Below, one piece after another: positions 55,488-64,000 of a stretch of 64,000 bases of DNA. Under the pieces are notes generated by a model that was given only the letters and a program-made list of their open reading frames with translations, had not been told where the DNA came from and ran no database searches. The stretch is from Anaeromicropila populeti (lineage in GTDB: Bacteria > Bacillota > Clostridia > Lachnospirales > Lachnospiraceae): contig NZ_FOYZ01000002.1 in the NCBI RefSeq assembly GCF_900112775.1, positions 310,001 to 374,000 on the forward strand, given 5' to 3'. Each line of letters opens with the position of its first letter. The first letter of the stretch is position 1. The position numbers and the translations under genes are program-made.

Positions 55488-56255
55488 TTACACAGAACCA
55501 TTTAAGGTATTCATAAAAACAGTATTTAGCATCTGCCAATCTTTATTATGGTCATCCTCAAGAGTTTGGGAAATTTCCTTTTGAATTTCAAGCTCATTTT
55601 TAATAAATTCATAAATAACAGGTATCTGTGGATTTAAATCTTTTTCATCAGTAATCTTTTTGATTTTAAGCAGCTCATCAATGCCAGTTCTTAGGCTATC
55701 AGGAAGATTGAGATTTAAAAGTTCATCAAATACTACTGGTGGGGGACAATGATACTCCTCAATATATTTACAGGCAAGCAGTGGACGTAATGCATAAAAG
55801 TATTTTTTGTACTTCACTTGTTCGCCCTGAAGATAACTTAAAAAAGTGTTCTTTGCTGTGCCATAGTAATGATAAATACTAGCCTTTGCTGAAAAATAAG
55901 ATTTTGCAATATTGTAAATATCATCCCATTCAGGCGTATGAATATAGACAATAGGAGAATTACTCCATTCAAAAAGAGTAGCATTTCCTTTTCGAAATTG
56001 AATCAAGCACTTATTCAGATCCCAGCCATTTATATCAAGAACATCATCCAGTTGCCAATCAATAATATCTTTTTGGGTATCTAAGCGTAAGTATTCGGAA
56101 CGTGGTCTTACATAGATAAATCGGACATCATAATCGCTATCAGGAGATTCAAAACCCCAAGCGCGGCTACCAGATTCTACGGCAAGCAAGATTTTAACAT
56201 GTTCCACGGTTTCGATTTCTTTTAAATTTTCTTGTATTATAGTTGTCATATTCAT
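55488..56255 (-). CDS. Pol-beta superfamily nucleotidyltransferase (RlaP/YcgL-like)
   Basis: 255 residues. Nucleotidyltransferase signature GSRAWGFESPDSDYDVRFIYV (GS...DxD) at about 29-50 with a later Asp in DIIDWQLDDV. The C-terminal half is helical (HYYGTAKNTFLSYL, KYFYALRPLLACKYIE) as in the predicted nucleotidyltransferase family that includes RNA-ligase-associated RlaP. It overlaps the upstream partner gene by 4 nt, so the two are translationally coupled. No RNA ligase gene is nearby. Target (tRNA, other RNA or protein) is unknown. Confidence 0.78.
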   Translation of the reverse strand: MNMTTIIQENLKEIETVEHVKILLAVESGSRAWGFESPDSDYDVRFIYVRPRSEYLRLDTQKDIIDWQLDDVLDINGWDLNKCLIQFRKGNATLFEWSNSPIVYIHTPEWDDIYNIAKSYFSAKASIYHYYGTAKNTFLSYLQGEQVKYKKYFYALRPLLACKYIEEYHCPPPVVFDELLNLNLPDSLRTGIDELLKIKKITDEKDLNPQIPVIYEFIKNELEIQKEISQTLEDDHNKDWQMLNTVFMNTLNGSV

Positions 56256-57274
56256 GAGTAGTCACCATCAATTACCTTTCTATTTACATATTCTACAAAT
56301 GCCTCTACCTGTTCCATGTTAGGCTTATCGGGTAAGGAAGTTTCTTTTGTTGCACGTTCTAATTCCTTTTCATAATGTGCCAATATATCACAAAATTCAG
56401 TGGAAAATGTATGATCTTCATTTTGAAAACCACCATTTCTGATTTTAAGTAATAATTCAAGGTCATTCCCACGATAAGTCTTAATTATTCCGTTATCTAG
56501 GATATCAATCGCCATCATAAATAGTCGGATCAGGTGCATGGCATGTTTATTCAGGTGGTTATCATCCTTCTTTTTATTGCGTTTGCCAATTTTATCATAT
56601 TCTCGAATCACTGCATTCATTGTAGAAAACATTTTTTCATATTCTCGAAGAGGAACATGAGTGTAGTTTGCATCAACAAATATTTCTTTTGTGAAGCCTT
56701 CCGTTACACCGTTGTCAATATATAAGTGTATACTACCTTGTACAAAATTATCATATCTTCGATTAAAATCATCTAATGCATTTTTCACTGAGTTGAAAAT
56801 GTGCTGTTCTCGATTTGATGGGGGCATAGAATCCCTTGCAACAGCATTTTGAAGTCGGCGTAACTGCGCACTTGCATAGCCACCAAAAGACTTAGCGGCT
56901 CTTTTGGTTAGAAATAAACTTGTGTGATTAATAAGTTCCTGTCCAAGGGAAGTCTTGATCAGATATTGGTTTTCCTCAAGACCAAGAATTTCACAGGTAT
57001 TGGGATTGCATTCTAAAAGCAGTCTAATCATTTTGTTAAAGGAATAGATAACAGTATCGGTATTATTATCCTCGTATTGTTCAAAAGAGGTAAGTCCCAA
57101 CAAGTCAGAAGTGCTATTGAGTGTAATTCCTCTAAAATCAATGTCGCTAGTTGTGATATTAGTTCCATATGCGTGGCTGCCACCTAAACCAAGAAGAATA
57201 ATTTTATTACCTAAGCGTGGGTGGGTGCGCAAGAAGTCATATTTTGAACTATTCATAAGATCTACAAAATTCAT
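56252..57274 (-). CDS. Second Pol-beta-type nucleotidyltransferase of the pair
   Basis: 340 residues. GSHAYGTNITTSDIDFRGI (about 33-51) carries GS and DxD metal-binding residues. The helical C-terminal part includes RAAKSFGGYASAQLRRL and NKHAMHLIRLFMMAIDIL, similar in layout to the partner protein though diverged. First gene of the pair, with a predicted promoter and a dyad at the start of transcription (57318-57366). Two coupled, non-identical nucleotidyltransferases suggest a heteromeric enzyme or a two-substrate system. Relatives are listed as uncharacterised predicted nucleotidyltransferases. Confidence 0.76.
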   Translation of the reverse strand: MNFVDLMNSSKYDFLRTHPRLGNKIILLGLGGSHAYGTNITTSDIDFRGITLNSTSDLLGLTSFEQYEDNNTDTVIYSFNKMIRLLLECNPNTCEILGLEENQYLIKTSLGQELINHTSLFLTKRAAKSFGGYASAQLRRLQNAVARDSMPPSNREQHIFNSVKNALDDFNRRYDNFVQGSIHLYIDNGVTEGFTKEIFVDANYTHVPLREYEKMFSTMNAVIREYDKIGKRNKKKDDNHLNKHAMHLIRLFMMAIDILDNGIIKTYRGNDLELLLKIRNGGFQNEDHTFSTEFCDILAHYEKELERATKETSLPDKPNMEQVEAFVEYVNRKVIDGDYS

Positions 57275-57317
57275 AGTGTTATGTCTCCTATAGGATTTGT
57301 TGTTTCATATACTTTTA

Positions 57318-57366
57318 TATCTGACAGATACATTTGCATTGTAACACAGATAGATGAGTTAAGCAA
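57318..57366 (-). promoter_or_regulatory. Promoter and dyad of the nucleotidyltransferase pair
   Basis: On the minus strand TTGCTT (57366-57361), a 17-nt spacer and TACAAT (57343-57338) form a promoter with its start near 57331. Immediately downstream, 57330-57318 is the dyad TATCTG-N1-CAGATA, placed like an operator at +1 to +13. Confidence 0.55.
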
Positions 57367-57478
57367 AATGAAAGTGTATTAGGGATAGTTGATAAAATTC
57401 ATCTGTCTTTTTTGACTTGCAAGTAGTAAAATAGTTGTAAGCGAATTAAAAGATTGCCATTAAAAAGGAGTTGTCGTT

Positions 57479-58819
57479 ATGAGAATGATATACAAAAAAG
57501 AAAGCGATGAGAAAATAAGGTTTAAAAAGAAGCAGACAGCTATGTGGAAAGGAATTATGTCAGCAATGCTATTTACTATGCTTTTCACAGGTTGCAGAAA
57601 TACAGTTAAAAAGGATACGGATCAACAGGAAAGTACGCCACCACCTGTAACGGAAACACAAGATAATCAGGCTGAAATACAAGAAACACCTCAGACCGCT
57701 ACAACTACAGTAGAGGAACAAAGTACGAAATCACCAGAAAACCTGTCCTATCAAATAAATACAGCTAAGTTTGACCAGGATGGTATTAACATTGCGTATC
57801 CTCAAATAGAAGGCTGGGGAGATAGCGCAGCAGAACAGGAAATAAATGAGCTGATTAAAAAGGAGATTTGGGATAGTCAAGTGCAAGAAGTATTGACAGA
57901 TTATGAGGGCGAAGAAATCAAATTGACTATAAACTTACAGTATCAGGTTACTTGCAGTACAGATGAAATACTTAGCATTATGTATACGGGAGATTTCTAT
58001 GTGGAGGGCGGTGCACATCCTAATAATGTATTTCATGGAATTACAATAGACCTGAAAAATAAGAAGAAATTATATCTTTCTGATTTTACTGCTATTGACG
58101 ACGAAATGATACAATTATTAAAACAGTCAAAAACAGTTAAAAACCCAGTACTGGATGAATTTGCAGATGATAAGGAGGCGGCAGAATTCAAAGATATTTT
58201 ACTGGACGAGGTGAAGAATATTAATTCGGATACCGTTTGGATGTTGATATTTAGAAGTGAAGATAATTTTTATGTTACAGAGAACTCACTGGTTATCAGT
58301 ATTGATATTAGTCATGCAATTGGGGATTATATGTTGGTAGAAGTGCCAGGAAATAATGCAGTGATGCAAAACAATCGATATAACGACAGGCTGTGCCTAA
58401 ATTCAGAAAATTTTATACTAAGTTTTAGGACGAAACAGTCAGGAAAGACTTTGTCAATTTGTACTTCTAAGGATAACGATTATATTGTGTATCGTTTTGG
58501 AACGAAAGATCAGATTGATTTAGAATATCCTGAGGATAAGGAAGACTCATGGAATCAATTTAAATATGATTATTATCACCGCGGCGGTGGTGTTGAAAAC
58601 AGTGGGTATGATGAGGATAGCCTGACCTTTGAAAATGGAGGATATGAGTATCGGGTATATGAGCAATATGATGCTGTAGAAGAGGAAACAACATTGGGGG
58701 TTGTGGTGACCGATCTTTCCACAGGCAAAGAAACAGATATAGCAGGGGATTTGGATACTAAAATAGGTTATTGGTATGATTTAAGAGAGAGTGACAAAAT
58801 CAATAAAGAAAATTCATAA
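57479..58819 (+). CDS. Lipoprotein with DUF4163/DUF3298-like domain
   Basis: 446 residues. A basic N-terminus, hydrophobic stretch and lipobox LFTGC (Cys about 38) predict membrane attachment outside the cell. A Thr/Gln/Pro-rich linker (about 40-85) is followed by a DUF4163 plus DUF3298 (RsiV/PdaC-like) region: INIAYPQIEGWGDSAAEQEINELIKKEI, then YVEGGAHPNNVFHGITIDLKNKKKLYLSDF. In relatives this fold binds or senses cell-wall material such as lysozyme-related stress. A further C-terminal region of 180 residues is unassigned. RBS AAGGAG 8 nt upstream. recD2 follows at once on the same strand. Confidence 0.75.
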   Translation: MRMIYKKESDEKIRFKKKQTAMWKGIMSAMLFTMLFTGCRNTVKKDTDQQESTPPPVTETQDNQAEIQETPQTATTTVEEQSTKSPENLSYQINTAKFDQDGINIAYPQIEGWGDSAAEQEINELIKKEIWDSQVQEVLTDYEGEEIKLTINLQYQVTCSTDEILSIMYTGDFYVEGGAHPNNVFHGITIDLKNKKKLYLSDFTAIDDEMIQLLKQSKTVKNPVLDEFADDKEAAEFKDILLDEVKNINSDTVWMLIFRSEDNFYVTENSLVISIDISHAIGDYMLVEVPGNNAVMQNNRYNDRLCLNSENFILSFRTKQSGKTLSICTSKDNDYIVYRFGTKDQIDLEYPEDKEDSWNQFKYDYYHRGGGVENSGYDEDSLTFENGGYEYRVYEQYDAVEEETTLGVVVTDLSTGKETDIAGDLDTKIGYWYDLRESDKINKENS

Positions 58820-58848
58820 GGATGAGGAAAAGAGTGGAGGTGAGCCAG

Positions 58849-61032
58849 ATGGTCAAAATTCGATGCGTAGTAGAACGAATTACCTATCAGAATCCAGAGA
58901 ACGGTTATACTGTTCTTAAAGTGAATGTCAAAGGTTATGATGAACTGGTCACTGTGGTAGGAAGCCTTTTGGATGCTAATGTTGGTTCTGTTCTTTTGAT
59001 TGATGGAAATTGGAAGATTGATACCAAGTATGGCAGGCAGTTTGTGGCGGAAAAATGGGAAGAAACTATGCCAGCTACTATTTATGGAATTGAAAAATAT
59101 CTGGGGAGTGGGCTGATTAAAGGGGTAGGACCTAAATTTGCCAATAGAATTGTTCAAAAATATGGAACGGACACAATTGCTATTATGGAAGATAATCCTG
59201 ACATCTTGATTGAAGTAGAAGGGATTGGGATAAAACGTGTGCAAATGATTAAGGAAAGCTGGGAGCGGCAAAAGGAAGTAAAAAATATTATGCTCTTTTT
59301 GCAGGATCATGGCGTTAGTACATCCTTTGCAGCCAAGATTTACAAGGCTTATGGGAACGAAAGCATTGATAAGGTAAAAGAAAATCCATTTCGGCTTGCA
59401 GACGATATCTGGGGAATTGGCTTTAAGACAGCAGACAGCATCGCAGAGAAGCTTGGATTTGGGAAGGAATCCTATGTGCGGTTACGAAGCGGAATTATGT
59501 ATACTCTTAGTGAACTTGCAGATGAAGGCCATGTTTTTGCGGTGAAAGAGCAATTAATTGAAAAGGCAGAGGCACTTTTAGAAGCAGGGCAGGAATGTAT
59601 TATTATGACCATGGATCAGATGTTGAAAGAAAAGGATTTACTTCAAGAAGAGAATGCAATTTACCTGCCGCCGTTTTATTATGCAGAAGCAGGAACTGCA
59701 AATAAACTGTTAAAGCTTGCAGCACAGTCAGGAGGGGATAAGCTGTGGGTACGTCTTACCAAGGCAAGAGATGAAACGGGGAATAATGAACTGTCTGTAG
59801 ATGTTGAGAGAATAGAAGCTGCTGTTAATATGAAATACGATGAGGTTCAGGCGGATGCGATCAGGCAGGCGGCACTTGCCAAAGTAATGGTACTGACAGG
59901 TGGTCCAGGAACAGGAAAGACGACAACCACCCAGGGAATTATTGCGGCTTATCGCACGTATGGGCTGAAGATTTTGCTGGCAGCACCTACAGGGCGGGCT
60001 GCAAAACGGATGACCGAAGCAACTGGCCTTGAAGCAAAAACCATTCACCGCCTGTTAGAATGTAAACCACCAGAGGGGTATCAGAAAAACGAAGAGAATC
60101 CCTTAGAGGGGGATGTGTTGATTGTGGACGAATGTTCGATGATTGATATCATTCTTATGAATTCTCTATTAAAAGCAATACCGCCTAATATGAGGCTGAT
60201 TTTGGTGGGAGATATTGACCAGCTGCCTTCCGTTGGAGCAGGAAATGTATTAAGAGACATGATTGAATCAGAACAGTTTCCAGTAATTCGGCTAACCAGA
60301 ATTTTCAGACAAGCACAGACCAGCCGTATTATCACAAATGCTCATAAAATTAACAGAGGTGACCTGCCTGATATTTCCAATGGAAAGGAAAGTGATTTCT
60401 TTTTTATTCAGAAGGACGAACCAGAGGATGTAGTTGCAGAAGTAGTAAAACTGGTCAAAAATAGCCTTCCCCAATACTATAAAACACCGTCTTCCCAAAT
60501 TCAGGTCTTAACACCCATGCAGCGAGGAGTTGTGGGAGCAGCAAATCTAAATCTTGCATTGCAGGAAGCACTGAATTCAACAGGAGAAGGACTGCGTCGA
60601 AGTGGTTCTGTCTTTCGAACCAATGACAAGGTGATGCAAATCAAAAACAACTATGACAAAGAGGTTTTTAATGGTGATATTGGAATAATTACCGCTATAG
60701 ATCTAGAGGATCGTTCCTTAAAAGTGGATTTTGACGGCAGACAGATTGTGTACGATATAACGGAGTTAGATGAAATTGTTCATGCCTATGCTACCACTAT
60801 CCATAAAGCGCAGGGGTCTGAGTATCCCATTGTGGTAATGCCCATTTTGATGAATCATTATGTGATGCTTCAGAGAAATCTTATTTATACAGGAATCACC
60901 AGAGCGAAGAAAGTACTGGTTATGGTGGGAACAAAAAAAGCACTTGCCTATGCAATAAGCCATGTTACGGTTACAAAGCGCAATACATTATTAAAGGAAC
61001 GATTGGCAGCTGGCAGCATTGATTTCAGATAG
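58849..61032 (+). CDS. recD2: RecD2-type SF1 helicase
   Basis: About 727 residues from ATG 58849 (GGAGGTGA 8 nt upstream); the in-frame ATG at 58822 has no site. An N-terminal OB-like domain (about 1-80) and helix-hairpin-helix units (VEGIGIKRVQMIKESW, DIWGIGFKTADSIAEKLGF) precede helicase motifs: Walker A LTGGPGTGKTTT, Walker B VLIVDECSMID, GDIDQLPSVGAGNVL, LTRIFRQ, and motifs V/VI in HAYATTIHKAQGSEYP and YTGITRAK. RecD2 is a 5'-3' DNA helicase used in repair and replication-fork stability, acting without RecBC. Confidence 0.93.
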   Translation: MVKIRCVVERITYQNPENGYTVLKVNVKGYDELVTVVGSLLDANVGSVLLIDGNWKIDTKYGRQFVAEKWEETMPATIYGIEKYLGSGLIKGVGPKFANRIVQKYGTDTIAIMEDNPDILIEVEGIGIKRVQMIKESWERQKEVKNIMLFLQDHGVSTSFAAKIYKAYGNESIDKVKENPFRLADDIWGIGFKTADSIAEKLGFGKESYVRLRSGIMYTLSELADEGHVFAVKEQLIEKAEALLEAGQECIIMTMDQMLKEKDLLQEENAIYLPPFYYAEAGTANKLLKLAAQSGGDKLWVRLTKARDETGNNELSVDVERIEAAVNMKYDEVQADAIRQAALAKVMVLTGGPGTGKTTTTQGIIAAYRTYGLKILLAAPTGRAAKRMTEATGLEAKTIHRLLECKPPEGYQKNEENPLEGDVLIVDECSMIDIILMNSLLKAIPPNMRLILVGDIDQLPSVGAGNVLRDMIESEQFPVIRLTRIFRQAQTSRIITNAHKINRGDLPDISNGKESDFFFIQKDEPEDVVAEVVKLVKNSLPQYYKTPSSQIQVLTPMQRGVVGAANLNLALQEALNSTGEGLRRSGSVFRTNDKVMQIKNNYDKEVFNGDIGIITAIDLEDRSLKVDFDGRQIVYDITELDEIVHAYATTIHKAQGSEYPIVVMPILMNHYVMLQRNLIYTGITRAKKVLVMVGTKKALAYAISHVTVTKRNTLLKERLAAGSIDFR

Positions 61033-61061
61033 AAGAATGAAAATAGGGAAGGTTAAATAAC

Positions 61062-63020
61062 ATGAACAAGTATGAAATATTAAAAAAATATTTTGGGTAT
61101 GATTCCCTAAGAGAAGGACAGGAAGAACTAATTGATGCAGTTCTTCAAGGACGTGATGTTTTGGGGATTATGCCAACTGGTGCTGGTAAATCTATTTGCT
61201 ATCAAATTCCAGCATTAATGTCTTCAGCGGTTACAGTAGTAATTTCACCACTAGTTTCACTTATGATTGATCAAGTGAAATCATTAAATCAAGCAGGAAT
61301 TCATGCAGCATATATTAATAGTGCACTTACAGAAAATCAAATTGTAAAAGCTTTAGAATATGCAAAGCAGGGGCGGTATAAGATTATTTATGTGGCACCA
61401 GAACGCTTAGAAAGTGCAAAGTTTATGGAATTTGCGATGGAGACAGAGGTTTCAATCGTAGCAGTAGATGAGGCACATTGCATTTCACAGTGGGGACAAG
61501 ATTTTAGACCAAGTTATGTAAAAATTGCTGGGTTTTTAAAGAAGCTTCCTAAACGACCAGTGGTTTGTGCGTTTACAGCAACAGCAACCAGACCAGTACA
61601 AGAAGATATTATGTGTATTTTGCAGTTAGTTGAACCAAAACAGGTTACGACGGGATACGATCGAAAAAATCTTTTTTTCAAAGTAATTCATCAACAGGGA
61701 AAAACCAAAAAAGATGTTAACATACTTTCTTATGTGAAAAGTCATGCAAGAGAAAGTGGGATTATTTATTGTGCAACTAGAAAAAATGTGGAAGCGGTTT
61801 GGGCGATGTTACGGCAGGAGGGCATTCAAGCGGGGAAATATCATGGGGGAATGGGTACGGAAGAAAGAAATCAGAATCAGGATGATTTTATCTATGATAA
61901 TATAGTAGTTATGGTAGCTACCAATGCTTTTGGAATGGGGATTGACAAGTCTAATGTTCGTTATGTGCTGCATTATAACATGCCTCAGAGTCTGGAGAAC
62001 TACTATCAGGAGGCAGGAAGAGCTGGGCGTGATGGAGAAAATGCAGAATGTATTTTGTTCTATTCAGCACAGGATTTGATGATTAATCGGTTCTTACTTG
62101 ACAGTAAAATAGAAATGCAGAAAATGCTACCAGAAGAGGCACAGATATTGCGAGAGAATGATGAAATGCGTTTGAATCAGATGCGGAATTATTGCTTAAC
62201 TAGAGACTGCCTGCGGCAATATATTTTACGCTATTTTGGGGAAAATGCAAATGCAAATTGTGATAATTGTGGAAACTGTCAGGCTGAATTTGAAGAAAAA
62301 GATGTTACGGATACGGCTAAAGATGTAATTATGTGTATGGAAGAAACAAAACAAAGATTTGGATATAACGTAATTGTGGATGTGCTTTTAGGAAGAGCTA
62401 TGGCTAAAATCCGAAGCTATGGTCTAAATGAATTATCTTGTTTTGGACGTTGCAGGCAGTTGTCGGGATCTATTTTAAAGTCAGTTATATTTGAAATGGA
62501 GAAACAGGGATATATCAGTGCAACAAAAGACAAATATCAGATTATGAAATTAAATAGAGCATGTGAAAGGATTTTGGAGAATCAGCAAAAAATTAGTATG
62601 AAGTTTCCCAAGGAAGATTTGTCAATGGATCAGGAACAGACGCAGAATCGTGTTCGAAAAAGCAGAAGTTCAGATATTCTTAACTCAAAGGGATTAGAGT
62701 TATTTGACTGTCTTCGAGAAATACGTCTTTTGATGGCAAGAGAACAGGCAGTACCTCCGTACATAATTTGTTCAGATAAGACGCTGATTGATATGTGCTG
62801 TAAGGTCCCTATGGATAGAAATGAAATGCTGGAAGTAAACGGTTTTGGTGATTACAAATTTGAAAAATATGGGGAAGCATTTCTGGAGGCTATCCGCAAG
62901 TTCACTGATGGTGTAAAGGTTTCCTATACGTATGGAGATTATGATGATAGCAGTGACGCAGGAGAATTGAAAAATGTAAGAGGCAAGGAAAAGAGCAGAC
63001 AATCTGGAAAAAAGAATTAA
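61062..63020 (+). CDS. recQ: RecQ-family ATP-dependent DNA helicase
   Basis: 652 residues. SF2 motifs: MPTGAGKSICYQIPAL, VDEAHCISQWGQDFRPSY, FTATAT, ATNAFGMGIDKSNVR and QEAGRAGRDG. The zinc-binding region has CDNCGNC. A winged-helix RQC-like region (about 420-500) and a C-terminal HRDC domain (about 540-620: RLLMAREQAVPPYIICSDKTLIDM) follow. A 3'-5' DNA unwinding enzyme in recombination and repair. It follows recD2 after 29 nt, so the two helicases are likely one unit. The extreme C-terminus is charged and unstructured. Confidence 0.95.
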   Translation: MNKYEILKKYFGYDSLREGQEELIDAVLQGRDVLGIMPTGAGKSICYQIPALMSSAVTVVISPLVSLMIDQVKSLNQAGIHAAYINSALTENQIVKALEYAKQGRYKIIYVAPERLESAKFMEFAMETEVSIVAVDEAHCISQWGQDFRPSYVKIAGFLKKLPKRPVVCAFTATATRPVQEDIMCILQLVEPKQVTTGYDRKNLFFKVIHQQGKTKKDVNILSYVKSHARESGIIYCATRKNVEAVWAMLRQEGIQAGKYHGGMGTEERNQNQDDFIYDNIVVMVATNAFGMGIDKSNVRYVLHYNMPQSLENYYQEAGRAGRDGENAECILFYSAQDLMINRFLLDSKIEMQKMLPEEAQILRENDEMRLNQMRNYCLTRDCLRQYILRYFGENANANCDNCGNCQAEFEEKDVTDTAKDVIMCMEETKQRFGYNVIVDVLLGRAMAKIRSYGLNELSCFGRCRQLSGSILKSVIFEMEKQGYISATKDKYQIMKLNRACERILENQQKISMKFPKEDLSMDQEQTQNRVRKSRSSDILNSKGLELFDCLREIRLLMAREQAVPPYIICSDKTLIDMCCKVPMDRNEMLEVNGFGDYKFEKYGEAFLEAIRKFTDGVKVSYTYGDYDDSSDAGELKNVRGKEKSRQSGKKN

Positions 63021-63086
63021 TAATAAATACTTAGCTGACATTGGTAACTACAGAAAAACAAATTCATAAGAAAGTAGGTAATGCGA

Positions 63087-63617
63087 ATGCATCGTACAAA
63101 TATATTAGAGTTAGTAAAACCAAGAATAGAATTAAAAGAACAGGCACTTGCATATAGAGCAGAGCATTTTGCCTGTGGAGAAAGAATCATTAACGGAAGT
63201 GAGTTGTTTGATCAAATTGATTGTTATGAAGAGTGGATGGAAAAGGTTATAAAAAATACTGAGAGAGATACGGTAGCAGCTGACTGGGTATTAACAGATA
63301 CTTATTTTGCCTGTAGAAAAACGGATCAAAAGATAGTAGGTATGATAGACTTGCGGTATGAGCTTAACGATTTTCTTAAGGACTTTGGCAATTGTGGATA
63401 TAGTGTCCGGCCATCAGAACGAAGAAAAGGCTATGCAACAGAAATGCTATTTCATATCTGTAACATTGCCAGAAGGGCAGGGCTTGATAAACTACAGCTT
63501 TCTGTAGAGAAAGAAAATATTTCTTCCATAAAAACAATTGTGCAGAACGGTGGGAAATATGAGAGGAGCATTACCTTTAACAATGAAGAAGCGGATATCT
63601 ATCAAATTCAATTATAG
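63087..63617 (+). CDS. GNAT family N-acetyltransferase
   Basis: About 176 residues from ATG 63087 (GTAGG about 8 nt upstream; ATG 63081 is 6 nt earlier and too close to the site). GNAT acetyl-CoA site: YSVRPSERRKGYATEMLFHICNIARRAGLDKLQLSVEKENISSIKTIVQNGGKYE. The N-terminus (PRIELKEQALAYRAEHFACGE) is typical of a clostridial GNAT subgroup whose substrate is unknown. Same strand as recQ, 66 nt after it. Confidence 0.85.
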   Translation: MHRTNILELVKPRIELKEQALAYRAEHFACGERIINGSELFDQIDCYEEWMEKVIKNTERDTVAADWVLTDTYFACRKTDQKIVGMIDLRYELNDFLKDFGNCGYSVRPSERRKGYATEMLFHICNIARRAGLDKLQLSVEKENISSIKTIVQNGGKYERSITFNNEEADIYQIQL

Positions 63618-63750
63618 ATTACCCAAGATGCCAGGAACCTGTTGACCAGCGTATCAAAAAAGATTATGATAGAATCACTTAAGTTTAGAGGACAAGTCAA
63701 CAATTTGCTAAAAGATAAAATGGAGACTGAAATGGGAAGAGGTATTATAT

Positions 63751-64000
63751 ATGTACAGAGAAGAAGATTTAGTCAAAATCGCCAGACGGGAAAACAACAA
63801 TAAGAGAAAATATTTAGTAGTAAATAAGTTACAAGGCAAGCACGTTCCGGTTAAACCATCGGATGCATTTAAAATGTTTGAAGAATTAGCGGATAGTCTG
63901 AAACAGGAGTATACAAAGGAAAGGCTGTTGCTGATTGGGTTTACGGAAACAGCAACTGCCATAGGAGCAGCGGTTGCCATTAGCGTGGGTGGGAAATATA
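63751..64000 (+). CDS. Phosphoribosyltransferase-like protein, 3' part beyond the window
   Basis: ATG 63751 follows GGAAGAGG. The 83 visible residues (MYREEDLVKIARRENNNKRK, then YLVVNKLQGKHVPVKPSDAF and LLLIGFTETATAIGAAVAI) match the start of the PRTase_2/TRSP type of protein found in Ter (tellurium-resistance-like) biosynthetic operons. IGFTETATAIGAA corresponds to the PRPP-side loop in that group. It runs off the right edge. If correct, genes for HAD, ATP-grasp and TerD-like proteins should lie just outside the window. Confidence 0.6.
   Translation, partial: MYREEDLVKIARRENNNKRKYLVVNKLQGKHVPVKPSDAFKMFEELADSLKQEYTKERLLLIGFTETATAIGAAVAISVGGKY

Overview
The window is low-GC DNA from a clostridial Firmicute, most likely a gut-type member of the Lachnospiraceae. 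This is judged from Firmicute-style ribosome binding sites (AGGAGG), a T-box in front of pheST, a LexA/DinR-type SOS box in front of uvrB, the order ftsE-ftsX-M23 peptidase-S41 peptidase-uvrB-uvrA, and large GLUG-repeat and BspA-type surface proteins. No rRNA, tRNA or CRISPR array was seen.

Layout. 1-1031: the 5' part of a BspA-like leucine-rich surface protein (minus strand). 1.17-6.1 kb: a drug-resistance block. It holds an Lsa/CplR-type ABC-F ribosome-protection gene behind an attenuator leader with a three-codon upstream ORF, then a YkgJ-type Cys-cluster protein, a MATE pump and an AraC/GyrI-like regulator split by a single-base frameshift. 6.1-9.5 kb: an AraC regulator divergent from a cytoplasmic GH26 mannanase-like enzyme and a second MATE pump. 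9.5-15 kb: metF, a small heat-shock gene with a dyad over its promoter, and T-box-pheST. 15.1-20.6 kb: an unusual cluster encoding an NrtR-like Nudix/winged-helix regulator, a J-domain/pseudokinase protein, a MIDAS-type vWA protein, a divergent adenylosuccinate synthetase and a CoiA-like protein. The regulator gene and the next operon carry the same 21-bp operator-like element in opposite orientation. 20.6-34.3 kb: an SDR reductase, then two secreted GLUG proteins of 1209 and about 2959 residues; the larger contains eight copies of a roughly 357-residue module. 34.3-51.3 kb: mostly housekeeping genes. These are a degenerate LCP/LytR_C protein with a degenerate WecG/TagA protein, YitT, a sugar-ABC ATPase (UgpC/MsmK), a CdaR-like regulator, the FtsEX division module with its M23 hydrolase, a CtpA protease, uvrBA, a YfbR-like nucleotidase and guaA. 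51.3-57.3 kb: an accessory, decaying stretch with a methyltransferase, an IS3 orfA remnant, a zinc-ribbon pseudogene with several lesions, a SEC-C protein, a gene-poor tract and a pair of Pol-beta-type nucleotidyltransferases. 57.4-64 kb: a lipoprotein, recD2, recQ, a GNAT acetyltransferase and, at the right edge, the start of a phosphoribosyltransferase-like gene of the kind found in Ter-associated biosynthetic operons.

The best candidates for undescribed biology are the 15.1-20.6 kb regulator/pseudokinase/vWA/PurA-paralogue/CoiA-like cluster, the paired nucleotidyltransferases at 55.5-57.3 kb, and the attenuator in front of the ABC-F gene. Family assignments come from reading motifs by eye; no database search was possible.
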